64,000 nt of DNA, from NCBI RefSeq assembly GCF_023283765.1, contig NZ_JAKILG010000014.1, positions 1-64,000 of the forward strand. The letters are read 5' to 3'. The notes below the pieces were generated by a model, which did no database searches, had not been told where the DNA came from, and worked only from the letters and a program-made list of their open reading frames with translations. The translations under genes and the position numbers were made by a program. The stretch comes from Shewanella profunda (GTDB lineage: Bacteria > Pseudomonadota > Gammaproteobacteria > Enterobacterales > Shewanellaceae). This document shows positions 1 through 7,572 of this stretch, in pieces (the first letter of the stretch is position 1; each line of letters begins with the position of its first letter).

Positions 1-1
1 A

Positions 2-88
2 TTTGATTACATCATGGCTTGCCTTAATGAACTGTGCCAACCAGCACCGGATATAGACAGCCTGTTACCATGGAATTTTAAAAGATAG
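2..88 (+). pseudogene. IS66-family transposase (TnpC), C-terminal end only
   Basis: The reading frame enters from outside the window and ends at TAG 86-88. It encodes a tail (FDYIMACLNELCQPAP... LLPWNFKR) that closely parallels the C-terminus of the complete IS66 transposase at 18913-20427 (FDYLMYCLEQLSLKPE... LLPWNAKLG). This is the end of an IS66-family DDE transposase lying to the left. Whether the gene is complete cannot be seen. The two copies differ clearly, so they are related but different elements. Confidence 0.8.
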
Positions 89-90
89 GT

Positions 91-110
91 GTAGTTGCCC
101 GGACGCTTAC
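91..110. repeat. IS66-family right terminal inverted repeat
   Basis: Just after the transposase stop the sequence ends in GGACGCTTAC, whose complement begins GTAAGCGTCC. IS66 elements typically end in GTAA. The corresponding place behind the second IS66 element (20430-20449) has a similar sequence. The element therefore probably ends at 110. Confidence 0.6.
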
Positions 111-140
111 ACTTTTTCTAACCAGTGTAGTGTTTAATTA

Positions 141-162
141 AATCGAAAATCTTCGATTTTTT
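141..162. promoter_or_regulatory. AT-rich hairpin upstream of the 192 gene
   Basis: AATCGAA (141-147) and TTCGATT (152-158) form a perfect 7-bp stem with a 4-nt loop, followed by a short T run. It could be a weak terminator or an operator for the gene starting at 192. Confidence 0.35.
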
Positions 163-191
163 AAAGTGTAGCAATACAGGAGGAGAAAATT

Positions 192-803
192 TTGATTGAA
201 CTGAGTCATATTGGCGAAGCGCTTGTTTGCGAACTGTTTAACCGTTCTAACTCCGTAAGGTCAATTTTGATGAATGCAATGGAGATTAAATCTTCGACTT
301 TTATTGCGGTACCAGAAATTAGACTTGATGCTTGTGCAGGGTTAATTTTTGATGGTGTACATAAAGTAGATATTTGCATTCTAGATACTGAAGCTAAGAC
401 ATGCTTCCCTATTGAGGCAAAACTGGGCCTAGACAGACTATCAAAAAATGAGTTTACCAAGCGTTTTATGGAACCCTGTAAAACTTCCCATAACGATTCT
501 CGTGTATCAGGTAGCATGATTTCCATTTTGGAGCGGCAGTTGCCTGCTCAATGCATTAATCAAGAGCTTTATATCACCTATCTAAGAGAAAAATATTTGG
601 TTTCAGATAAGTGGGGGCTAATTGCACGATCGGCAGTGCTTGATAAGTGGTTCTCAAATGGTTTTCCCATGTTATCGTTTAACTGTAAATACTTAGCTTT
701 TGAAGACCTAGCTAGTTCCTACGGTGACAAAGGCTCGTTTAATCGCTTAATCACTGAAATGCTAGAAATTGATTTTTACAAACAGTGGGTAAAGTCTACA
801 TGA
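192..803 (+). CDS. Hypothetical protein with PD-(D/E)XK nuclease-like core
   Basis: A 203-residue soluble protein of unrecognised family. It starts at TTG 192 behind a strong ribosome site (AGGAGGAG). Residues about 55-80 contain D60, then E75-A-K77 in a hydrophobic context (KVDICIL ... FPIEAKLG). This spacing fits the D-Xn-E-X-K core of PD-(D/E)XK nucleases, so a DNA-cleaving role is possible but inferred only from the motif. It lies between an IS66 end and a stretch with cassette-like signals, which fits accessory cargo. No partner gene (methylase, toxin or antitoxin) is adjacent. Confidence is high that it is coding, low on function. Confidence 0.7.
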   Translation: MIELSHIGEALVCELFNRSNSVRSILMNAMEIKSSTFIAVPEIRLDACAGLIFDGVHKVDICILDTEAKTCFPIEAKLGLDRLSKNEFTKRFMEPCKTSHNDSRVSGSMISILERQLPAQCINQELYITYLREKYLVSDKWGLIARSAVLDKWFSNGFPMLSFNCKYLAFEDLASSYGDKGSFNRLITEMLEIDFYKQWVKST

Positions 804-1279
804 TGAATTTTTGTAACGTGAGAGCGGTAGTGTAAACGCATGGGGTCAGCGATGCTGACTCATCTTTGCCCCAAAGTTTGCTAGCACTTGTTTAGTGAAT
901 CGAAAGCTGACGAACGAGTTGCCCTAAAAAATCTCATCTATTTGCCTAATGTTTGGCTCTACCGTAAAGCGACTAACAATGTATAGGTATACAGTCGTAT
1001 TTAAAATTAGATGCTTTTGAGTGTTTTTAACCTCATTTGCTTGCGCGTTTTTCCAGCCAAAAACAAACAAAACCCTTTTAAATTATTGATATATATTTTT
1101 TACAAATTAGATAATCGGTTTGGGAAACGCGCATGCGCGTTTTTCAGGATGGTGTATTTAATGAAAAGCTGATAAGTTCTTTGCAATACATGTAGTTAAC
1201 TGTGAGCGTTTTTACTGGTCTAATGAGATAAACGCGCATACGCACTATACAAACGTTATGTGTTCAAGGAGCTGCACTC
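804..1279. other. Non-coding accessory stretch with palindromes
   Basis: No supported gene. It holds a hairpin GTCAGC-GAT-GCTGAC (845-859) and an 18-bp perfect palindrome AAACGCG-CATG-CGCGTTT with following Ts (1125-1144). A related AACGCGCAT string recurs near 1233. The phrase CTTTGCCCCAAAG occurs at about 863 and again near 16713, so the two accessory stretches share sequence. The right end (about 1196-1260) is attC-like and listed separately. Confidence 0.5.
1196..1261 (+). repeat. Possible degenerate attC (cassette recombination) site
   Basis: The stretch contains inverted arms GCGTTT and AAACGC and ends in GTTATGT, which resembles an attC core site. It is followed by GTTCAAGGAG and the ATG of a short reading frame. 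The same GTTCAAGGAG phrase follows the other attC-like stretch near 17730. The core does not fully match GTTRRRY, so this is tentative. Confidence 0.3.
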
Positions 1280-1342
1280 ATGGAAACCGATCTTATTCTG
1301 GTATCTTTAAATAATGATCAGATTTCCAAAGCAAAGGATGCT

Positions 1343-1357
1343 GTAAGCGTCCATTTT
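1343..1357. repeat. Possible remnant of an IS66-family left end
   Basis: GTAAGCGTCC at 1343-1352 is identical to the terminal 10 bases (complement) of the IS66 end at 91-110. Only about 15 bp remain before the Tn3-family inverted repeat starts. This would be a footprint of an IS66 copy later invaded and deleted. A 10-bp match alone is weak evidence. Confidence 0.3.
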
Positions 1358-1395
1358 GGGGTTGTAAGCGGGAAGCCGCCAAAATTTTGCGGCCT
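1358..1395 (+). repeat. Tn3-family transposon left inverted repeat
   Basis: 38 bp starting GGGG, pairing with 5441-5478 on the other strand. GGGG ends and 38-bp length are typical of the Tn3 family. Confidence 0.88.
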
Positions 1396-1402
1396 ACCAT
1401 TT

Positions 1403-1675
1403 TTAGTGCTCTTTCGGAACCTCAATGACGCCATCAGCAATACCTTGTGCTAAACGCTCTATCCATTTCGCAAAGCGAAAATACCCCGGATATTGCAGGC
1501 AGATGTAGTCCATCTGGACTTTTGATGCGCTATCCATCACCCGCTTAAAGGCGTCCATATAATCATAACAGCTTTGCAATAACTGAGCGTCACCCTCCTC
1601 TGTCAGAGGAAACCGACAAGCATAATCATGAACTCTCTTTGCCAAATGCCTTTGCTCTGCTGTTAAATCGATCAT
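1403..1675 (-). CDS. Small hypothetical protein co-transcribed with the resolvase
   Basis: 90 residues, unrecognised. The start ATG overlaps the resolvase stop (ATGA), so it is translated with tnpR. The product looks soluble and helical, with several Tyr, Phe and Trp residues (CLQYPGYFRFAKWIERL) and no clear DNA-binding motif. It ends 8 bp inside the left inverted repeat, so it belongs to the transposon. It may be an accessory transposition factor or passenger; neither can be shown. Confidence 0.65.
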   Translation of the reverse strand: MIDLTAEQRHLAKRVHDYACRFPLTEEGDAQLLQSCYDYMDAFKRVMDSASKVQMDYICLQYPGYFRFAKWIERLAQGIADGVIEVPKEH

Positions 1676-2247
1676 TTTTTGCCTCGTAAAAGCGTTCGAT
1701 AGACCGTTGGTCTCGACACCGAAAATAACTCTGCTAAGTCGCTGATTGAGTACTCGCCCGTTTCATGCATTCGACACAGTTCTTTCTGTTGTTTCTCAGA
1801 CAGTTTTGGCTGTTTGCCCCGCAGTTTGCCTTTTGCACGTGCAATGGCCATTCCTTCGCGTGTGCGCAAACGTATCAGATCCCCTTCGAACTCTGCAAAG
1901 GTAGCCAACACATTAAAGAACATTTTCCCCATAGGATCAGTTGGATCATAAATGCTAAGTCCCAGCGCTAGTTTCACCCCTCTGAGCTGGAGTGCATCAG
2001 CTATCTCTCGTGCGTCAGGAACCGAACGGGCCAGCCGATCAAGTTTCGGTACCACAAGAGTATCCCCTGTTCGAACGGCCGCCAAAGCTTGATCTAAACC
2101 GGGTCTCTGTCGGTTTGAGCCTGTTAGACCCTTATCTACGTAAATTCTGTCTGGGGAAACCCCCAATTTGAGCAGAGCCTCCTGCTGAGCCGTTAAATCT
2201 TGCTTGTCGGTTGAGCACCGAGCATAACCGATCCGTATTTCTGTCAT
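1672..2247 (-). CDS. tnpR: Tn3-family serine resolvase TnpR
   Basis: 191 residues, the usual size of Tn3-family resolvases. The N-terminal serine recombinase domain has the catalytic Ser in YARCSTDKQDL (about residue 12) and the conserved VPKLDRLARS and FAEFEGDLIRLRTREGM motifs. The C-terminal part (SISDLAELFSVSRPTVYRTL) is a helix-turn-helix that binds the res site. It resolves cointegrates formed during replicative transposition. It is transcribed away from tnpA, with the likely res site in between. It appears intact. Confidence 0.93.
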   Translation of the reverse strand: MTEIRIGYARCSTDKQDLTAQQEALLKLGVSPDRIYVDKGLTGSNRQRPGLDQALAAVRTGDTLVVPKLDRLARSVPDAREIADALQLRGVKLALGLSIYDPTDPMGKMFFNVLATFAEFEGDLIRLRTREGMAIARAKGKLRGKQPKLSEKQQKELCRMHETGEYSISDLAELFSVSRPTVYRTLLRGKK

Positions 2248-2395
2248 AAATGTGTACGTTTAAGGGGCCATGAAAGAGATTGATACCGTACCAGTTATAT
2301 GAGACAACTTCAGCAGTGATTTATGGCTAATGCAAAAATTATTTAAACTGTCCGCTCAAGGATCCTCTTACGGACATATTCAGTGCGAGGTCAGG

Positions 2396-5300
2396 ATGAC
2401 ATCCCGTCGTAAAAATAAAGGTAAAAGACTCTCCGTTTTAACAGATGCAGAAAAATTTGCACTGTATGGTCTGCCTGATTTTGATGAAGGCCAGCAGCTG
2501 GAGTATTTGTCGCTCACGCCGGAAGAGCTGGCGCTGATAACCAGCCGCCCCGGAATACTGGCACAGATTTATTGCATCCTGCAGACAGGTTATTTCAAGG
2601 CTAAACACGCCTTCTTTCATTTTTCACCGAAGGACGTGGAAAGTGATTTCGATTTTGTGGTTCAGCGTTACTTTCGTGAAATATCCATCACCGACAAATC
2701 CATTACCGAGCATGAATATTATGCCCAGCGTAAGCTTATCACCGACTTCTTTGGGTATCATCAGTGGTCCGGCTCCATTCGCCCTCAGCTCGATGCTCGT
2801 GCAGCACATATTGTACGCCGTGATATTACGCCTGGATTTGTTGCCACCGAACTTATCTGCTGGCTGAATGAGAAAAAAATCGTCCGGCCAGGATATTCCA
2901 CGCTTCAAAAAATCATCAGTAAAGCGCTGTCAACGGAGCGACAACGCCTGGCAGACATACTGTTGTCTTTCCTCGATACAGAAACACAGAGTGCACTGAA
3001 TTCACTCCTGAAGAAAGATGACGCACTGTCCGGACTGGCCGTGTTGAAGCAGGAAGCGAAAGATTTTCGATGGCGACAAATGTCCCGGGAAAGGGAGAAA
3101 CGAAACCAACTGGAACCGATATATCAGAAGGCGCGACAGTTGCTGCCCGTGCTCGGGATCTCGCAACAAAATTTGTTGTACTTCGCCAGCCTGGTCAACT
3201 TTTATACCATCCACGACCTGCGGAACCTCAGAACAGAGCAAACCTGATTATATATGATGTGCTATATCTGGCTTCGCTACCAGCAACTGTCAGATAACCT
3301 CACCAGCGCCATGATGTGGCACATGAAGCAGACAGAAGAGCGCTGCAAGGAAGAGGCCAGAAAAAACTTTGAAGCAGATGTTCTGCAGCGGCAACAAGAG
3401 AATAATAAAGTCGGTCGTCTGTTATCCTTGTTTGTCGATGATGATGTGATGGATAGCATCCCTTTTGGAGATGTGCGCCAGAGGGCCTGGAAAATCATGC
3501 CCAAGGAGATCCTGCAGAACACCGCGCAGCGAATGCGAGTGAAACCTGCCAGTCGGATGGCTCGACAATGGGAAGCAGTTGACACTCAGACTGCTCATAT
3601 ACGGCGCCATTTACGCCCGCTGTTTTGTACTCTGAACTTTTCCAGCGTGACGCCTGAATGTCCCTGGCTTGCTGCGCTGGCATGGGTCAGAGGGACGTTC
3701 TCAAAGCAGCTACGGTTGACGCAGCGGCCGCTGGCAGAATGCCCACCGGCTACGCTCCCACCACGACTGCGAACCTGGTTATTGAGCGTTGATGAAAACG
3801 ATACACCAACCGAGCTTCATGCCAGCCGTTATGAATTCTGGTTGTACCGGCAAATCAGAAAACGATTTGAGGCGGGAGAGCTTTATCTTGATGACAGCCT
3901 GCAACACCGCCACCTTTCAGATGAGCTGGTTTCCGTAGAGGAAAAAACCGATATTCTGACCCAGATGGATATCCCGTTTTTACGAACCCCGGTCGAACAG
4001 CAGCTGGATGAACTGACCAGCGAACTGCATGAACAGTGGATAGCGTTCAACAGGGAGCTTAAGCAGGGTAAGTTGTCACATCTTGAATTTGATCATGATA
4101 CACAAAGACTTAGCTGGCGTAAGTCGGACATGACCGAGCAATCGAACAGTGTGACGGATTTTTATTCACAGTTGCCTCTGTGTGAACTTGCGGATATTTT
4201 TCGCTTCGTTAATCAGCGGTGTCAGTTTCTGTCGGCACTCACACCGCTACAACCCCTGTATGTGAAAACGGGAGCTGATGCAGACAGTCTGATGGCGGTA
4301 ATAATGGCACAGGCCATGAATCACGGTAATCTGACTATGTCCCAGACCAGCGATATTCCCTATCATGCGCTCAATGATTCCTACGAGCAATATCTGCGTC
4401 TCTCCACGCTGAAGGCCGCATGTGACTGTATTGGCGACGGAATTAAGACGCTTCCTGTCTTTCCGTATTATTCACTGGAGTTGGGGGAACTGTATGGCGC
4501 TGTCGATGGGCAAAAATTCAGCGTAGAACGTCCGACGATCAAAGCCCGTGCATCAAAAAAATATTTTGGACTTGGTAAGGGCGTAGTGGCTTACACTCTA
4601 CTGTGCAACCATATTCCACTAAATGGGTATCTCATTGGTGCCCATGAGTATGAAGCACATCACGTCTTCGATATCTGGTACAGGAATACCAGCGGGATTG
4701 TACCCACGGCGATAACCGGTGACATGCACAGTATTAACAGGGCTAATTTTGCCATTCTTCACTGGTTTGGTCTGCGTTTTGAACCCCGCTTTACCTCGAC
4801 AGAGGACATGCTTAAAGAGCTATACTGTGCGGGCGATCCGGAGCGTTATAAAAAATGTCTTATCCAGCCTGTAGGTCAGATAAATAAGAAAGTTATCATC
4901 GATGAAAAACCTCACTTGGACCAGATTGTCGCTACGCTGGGTATGAAAGAAATAACTCAGGGTGCCCTGATCCGTAAATTGTGTACCTATTCAGCGGAAA
5001 ATACGACAAGGAAGGCCCTGTTTGAATTTGATAAACTGATCCGTAGTCTTTACATCCTCCGATATCTTCGTAACCCGCAGGTGGCCAGAAACAGTCACAG
5101 GTCTCAAAATCGTATTGAATCCTGGCATCAGCTTCGTTCAGCGATCGCGCAGGTTGGTGGCAAAAAAGAGCTGACCGGACAGAATGATGTTGAGCTGGAA
5201 ATCAGCAATCAGTGCGGGCGGCTACTCAGCATCATTATTATTTATTATAACTCAGCCCTGCTGTCGCGATTGCTGCAGAAGTATGAAGATGTCGGTAACA

Positions 5301-5437
5301 CCCGGGGACCTGCTCTTCTCAGACGAATGTCGCCCGTAGCCTGGCAGCATATCTTTCTGAATGGGCATTACACCTTTATCAGTGAAGGGAAAGAGCTCGA
5401 TCTGGACGCCATGATTGAGGGACTGACGTTGTCATAG
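2396..5437 (+). pseudogene. tnpA: Tn3-family transposase TnpA split by an in-frame TGA
   Basis: Two blocks, 2330/2396-3247 and 3248-5437, are in the same frame and together give a normal-length Tn3 transposase (about 1013 residues from ATG 2396). The first ends ...LRNLRTEQT, then TGA (3245-3247), and the second continues LYMMCYIWLRYQQLSDNL without frame change. A single nonsense codon therefore splits the protein after about 283 residues. The C-terminal part keeps the DDE catalytic region, for example GAVDGQKF and TGDMHSINRANFAIL, and the RIESWHQLRSAIA segment. ATG 2396 is preferred over 2330 because AGGTCAGG precedes it. Re-initiation at ATG 3254 is possible but would lack the N-terminal end-binding domain. 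Confidence 0.85.
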
Positions 5438-5440
5438 TCA

Positions 5441-5478
5441 GGCCTGCAAACTTTTGGCGGCTTCCCGCTTACAACCCC
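5441..5478 (-). repeat. Tn3-family transposon right inverted repeat
   Basis: 38 bp ending ...GCTTACAACCCC, the complement of the left repeat with few mismatches. It starts 4 bp after the tnpA stop codon. Confidence 0.88.
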
Positions 5479-5485
5479 AGGTAGC

Positions 5486-5707
5486 TCATTTTCGGTGTTT
5501 ATTATTACCAAGTCGGGCGATCTGGTTTACGTGCTCTTGGTCGAGTCGAACAACCTTTGTTTGTTCGATTAGTTTTGAATCGAGCAAGGCTCTGATGATG
5601 CCAACTCGTGTGTTTATGGTGGGGTGGTCTTTGACCATCTCATCGAGTCGTTCTTGATGTTCTGCCGATAGCATGAACTCGTGTCTAGTAAGTTTCTCCT
5701 GTGTCAT
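5486..5707 (-). CDS. Small hypothetical protein, possible DNA-binding
   Basis: 73 residues, starting MTQEKLTRHEFMLSAEHQERLDEM. The N-terminal pattern (short beta segment HEFMLS then helices) is reminiscent of ribbon-helix-helix proteins, but the match is weak. It ends 8 bp outside the right end of the Tn3-family transposon, so its original 3' context may have been altered. No strong ribosome site is seen. It could be a plasmid-type regulator or simply unknown. Confidence 0.45.
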   Translation of the reverse strand: MTQEKLTRHEFMLSAEHQERLDEMVKDHPTINTRVGIIRALLDSKLIEQTKVVRLDQEHVNQIARLGNNKHRK

Positions 5708-5851
5708 GGCTTTTGCTTTTAGGGTTTTAGGGATACTCCCTAACCAGACGAGAAATTAAGGAATGCGAAGCAAATTCCGTATTTCTCAGTGCTGGCTTAA
5801 AGAGGTACCTTTCTTACAAGGTTACTAATTTTTACTACAGACTCAAAAAAG

Positions 5852-5877
5852 AGAAAAAGGCCGCCATTGGCAGCCTT
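5852..5877 (-). terminator. Terminator of the SGNH hydrolase gene
   Basis: On the minus strand AAGGC-T-GCC-AAT-GGC-G-GCCTT is followed by TTTTT, 24 bp after the hydrolase stop codon. The stem has one mismatch. Confidence 0.75.
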
Positions 5878-5900
5878 CTATTACTGAAGCATGCTGTGAA

Positions 5901-6677
5901 CTAAAATCCTGCTTTGTGCGACATTATCTCGCCATAAATCCTTTCTGCGATCATAAGCATTTCTTTATCCTTAGGATGCTCGTTTACACCTTGGTGCTCA
6001 TACTTATCATTAGCCAAATCTTGACGTGGGTATATGTCGCCAATGTAAACAAAATTGGCATTGTGCTCTTGGCAAATACCCTGAATAACATTATCAACAA
6101 CTGACTTACCCCAATAAGTTGAAACGCAGAACACAGATGAATGAATTTCTTTTGGAATGGCGTTAAAGATTCCATTCAAAGATATGGATAATTCTTTTGT
6201 TGCACTTTTAACATTCTGAGTGTTGTCACCAAGCTGTAAAACAACAACATCAGTATTCGCACCATTAGCAAAAAGATCTTTTAATTGGTTTTTAACCTCC
6301 AAAATTGCCGACGAATCTACTTCTAAAGGATACATATTTCTAATGTATGCCGATTGACTATTAATACCTAATAGATCAAGAAGTTGGTGGGAATAATCCG
6401 AATTCTCATTCGACGCAGCCATGCCATAAAATCCATTCCACCCTAAATTCGGTGCTGGTTGGTGCAACGTTAGACTATTTCCGAGAATCACAGCTTGAGC
6501 CTTACCGTCAAAAGATGGCGCTTCAACTTTTGGTAAAGAGTCACGACCAAGAGAATCTGAGTAACCATTTTTAACCAACTTAATCATTGAATACGGAGGT
6601 AACTTATAAACACCAGACAAGAATCCATACCCAAACGAACTAAGCGCAAGTACAACAGCAATTATTATTTTTTTCAC
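5901..6677 (-). CDS. SGNH/GDSL-like hydrolase, membrane-anchored or secreted
   Basis: About 258 residues from GTG 6677; a TTG 27 bases upstream would sit at the predicted transcription start and is less likely. A hydrophobic N-terminal segment (IIIAVVLALSSFGYGFL) is a signal or anchor. The core has the features of SGNH hydrolases: GNSLT (block I, catalytic Ser), LQLGDNTQ (block III region, Asn) and a late NEHPKDKEM carrying the likely catalytic His. Substrates in the family include acyl esters on lipids or polysaccharides; the substrate here cannot be told. The gene has its own promoter and terminator and is flanked by transposons, so it behaves like a free-standing cargo gene. Confidence 0.7.
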   Translation of the reverse strand: MKKIIIAVVLALSSFGYGFLSGVYKLPPYSMIKLVKNGYSDSLGRDSLPKVEAPSFDGKAQAVILGNSLTLHQPAPNLGWNGFYGMAASNENSDYSHQLLDLLGINSQSAYIRNMYPLEVDSSAILEVKNQLKDLFANGANTDVVVLQLGDNTQNVKSATKELSISLNGIFNAIPKEIHSSVFCVSTYWGKSVVDNVIQGICQEHNANFVYIGDIYPRQDLANDKYEHQGVNEHPKDKEMLMIAERIYGEIMSHKAGF

Positions 6678-6709
6678 AACTAAACCAACGATAAGAAAAA
6701 ACAAAAAAT

Positions 6710-6737
6710 ATTATACCAGGATCATAACGAGTCGCAA
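6710..6737 (-). promoter_or_regulatory. Sigma-70-type promoter for the SGNH hydrolase
   Basis: On the minus strand TTGCGA (6732-6737) and a perfect TATAAT (6710-6715) are separated by 16 bp. The start of transcription would be near 6703, which supports the GTG 6677 start. Confidence 0.7.
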
Positions 6738-6916
6738 AATGGTCATTATGTTCAATAGCGTATTTTACCCCTAAAAACACCTATCTCAACCTCTGACAGC
6801 CTCCTGATATCGTTTTTAAGCACTTACTATCTCCTACTCACCCAGAATTCGTGCTGTAAGTTTGCAACGCTTTCAGAGCGATTTACAGGGCAAAGATGGC
6901 GCTGTTCGTTTGAAAC

Positions 6917-6943
6917 AAAAAACGCCCTCTAAGGGGCGTTTTT
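6917..6943. terminator. Bidirectional Rho-independent terminator
   Basis: AACGCCC and GGGCGTT arms flanked by A and T runs on both sides. It lies between the hydrolase promoter and the Tn21-type transposon. The rest of 6740-7000 shows no gene. Confidence 0.75.
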
Positions 6944-7001
6944 CTAGGTTTTATCAAAAATTAAGTAATTTAAAGATGCAACATTGGGTTCATCTGTTGG
7001 T

Positions 7002-7039
7002 GGGGTCGCCTCAGAAAACGGAAAATAAAGCACGCTAAG
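7002..7039 (+). repeat. Tn21-type terminal inverted repeat, left
   Basis: 38 bp beginning GGGGTCGCCTCAGAAAACGG. It pairs with 10734-10771 with a single mismatch (C for T at position 8). Confidence 0.93.
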
Positions 7040-7046
7040 CCCTTAC

Positions 7047-7487
7047 TTACCCAGATGTTTGACTGTTCGTGGCACTTTCACCATGGCAATTGCAATTGCC
7101 CAACCCTTGCAAAATGCCGCACGCCTCTACAGATCGAGAGCCAGAACACTTCTCGCGCAAATCAACCAAGTGCCGTTTTAACTGCAACAGCGCGGACACA
7201 CGCATTTCCACCTGTTGAATATGGGCCTCCAGCAGCGTGTTGACCTCCCCACAGTCCTGCATCGGGTTGTCTCGCAGACCCAGCAATGCGCGAATCTCGC
7301 TCAACGTCATCTCGAGCGAACGGCAATGACGGATGAATTGCAAGCGCTCAATGTGCGCCTCACCGTACAGCCGGAAGTTGCCACCGCTTCGCGCTGGCTT
7401 CGGCAGTAGCCCTTCCTTCTCGTAGTAGCGGATGGTCACGACCTCGCACCCAGAGCGCTTGGCGAGGTCGCCAATTCTGATTTCCAT
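7047..7487 (-). CDS. cadR: CadR/PbrR-type MerR-family metal-responsive regulator
   Basis: 146 residues. The N-terminal winged helix (MEIRIGDLAKRSGCEVVTIRYYEKEGLLP) is of MerR type, followed by the long dimerisation helix and a Cys-rich tail (GNCNCHGE). Cysteines at 14, 79 and 134 match the metal-binding triad known for PbrR/CadR proteins. These bind Cd(II) or Pb(II) and untwist a long-spacer promoter. It is divergent from the ATPase gene, with an 85-bp gap holding such a promoter. It should activate cadA when metal is present; which metal dominates is not decided by sequence. Start ATG 7487 is the only good one. Confidence 0.92.
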   Translation of the reverse strand: MEIRIGDLAKRSGCEVVTIRYYEKEGLLPKPARSGGNFRLYGEAHIERLQFIRHCRSLEMTLSEIRALLGLRDNPMQDCGEVNTLLEAHIQQVEMRVSALLQLKRHLVDLREKCSGSRSVEACGILQGLGNCNCHGESATNSQTSG

Positions 7488-7508
7488 GCATCAATCTCCA
7501 ATTATCAC

Positions 7509-7539
7509 TTGACTCTATAGTGACTATAGAGATTTTAAT
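7509..7539 (+). promoter_or_regulatory. MerR-type promoter/operator of cadA
   Basis: TTGACT (-35, 7509-7514) and TTTAAT (-10, 7534-7539) are separated by 19 bp, the long spacer typical of MerR-controlled promoters. A perfect dyad CTCTATAGT-G-ACTATAGAG (7513-7531) fills the spacer and is the expected CadR site. Confidence 0.88.
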
Positions 7540-7572
7540 GGAGGCTGAATAGAAGATTTTCAGGAGTTACTC

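Larger units (their letters stand above)
1280..1453 (+). pseudogene. Truncated cassette-type gene
   Basis: An ATG at 1280 with ribosome site AAGGAG opens a frame beginning METDLILVSLNNDQISKAKDA. After about 21 codons it runs into an IS66-like end (1343) and then the left repeat of a Tn3-family transposon (1358). The remaining codons to TAA 1451 are transposon sequence. The real gene was most likely interrupted here. Its 3' part is not recognised in the window. Confidence 0.4.
1358..5478. mobile_element. Tn3-family transposon with tnpR, accessory ORF and broken tnpA
   Basis: A 4.1-kb unit bounded by 38-bp inverted repeats (1358-1395 and 5441-5478), both beginning GGGGTTGTAAGCGGG and matching at about 34 of 38 positions. 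Inside are a serine resolvase, a small co-transcribed ORF and a Tn3-type transposase, arranged divergently as is usual in the family; the res site should lie in 2248-2395. The five bases flanking each side (ATTTT and AGGTA) do not match, so the target duplication is lost or one flank was rearranged. The transposase carries an in-frame TGA, so the unit is probably immobile unless helped in trans. Confidence 0.9.

Noticed and set aside
2248..2395. Exact res subsites between tnpR and tnpA
   Set aside because: A res site is expected here, but I could not assign subsites I, II and III with confidence from sequence alone.
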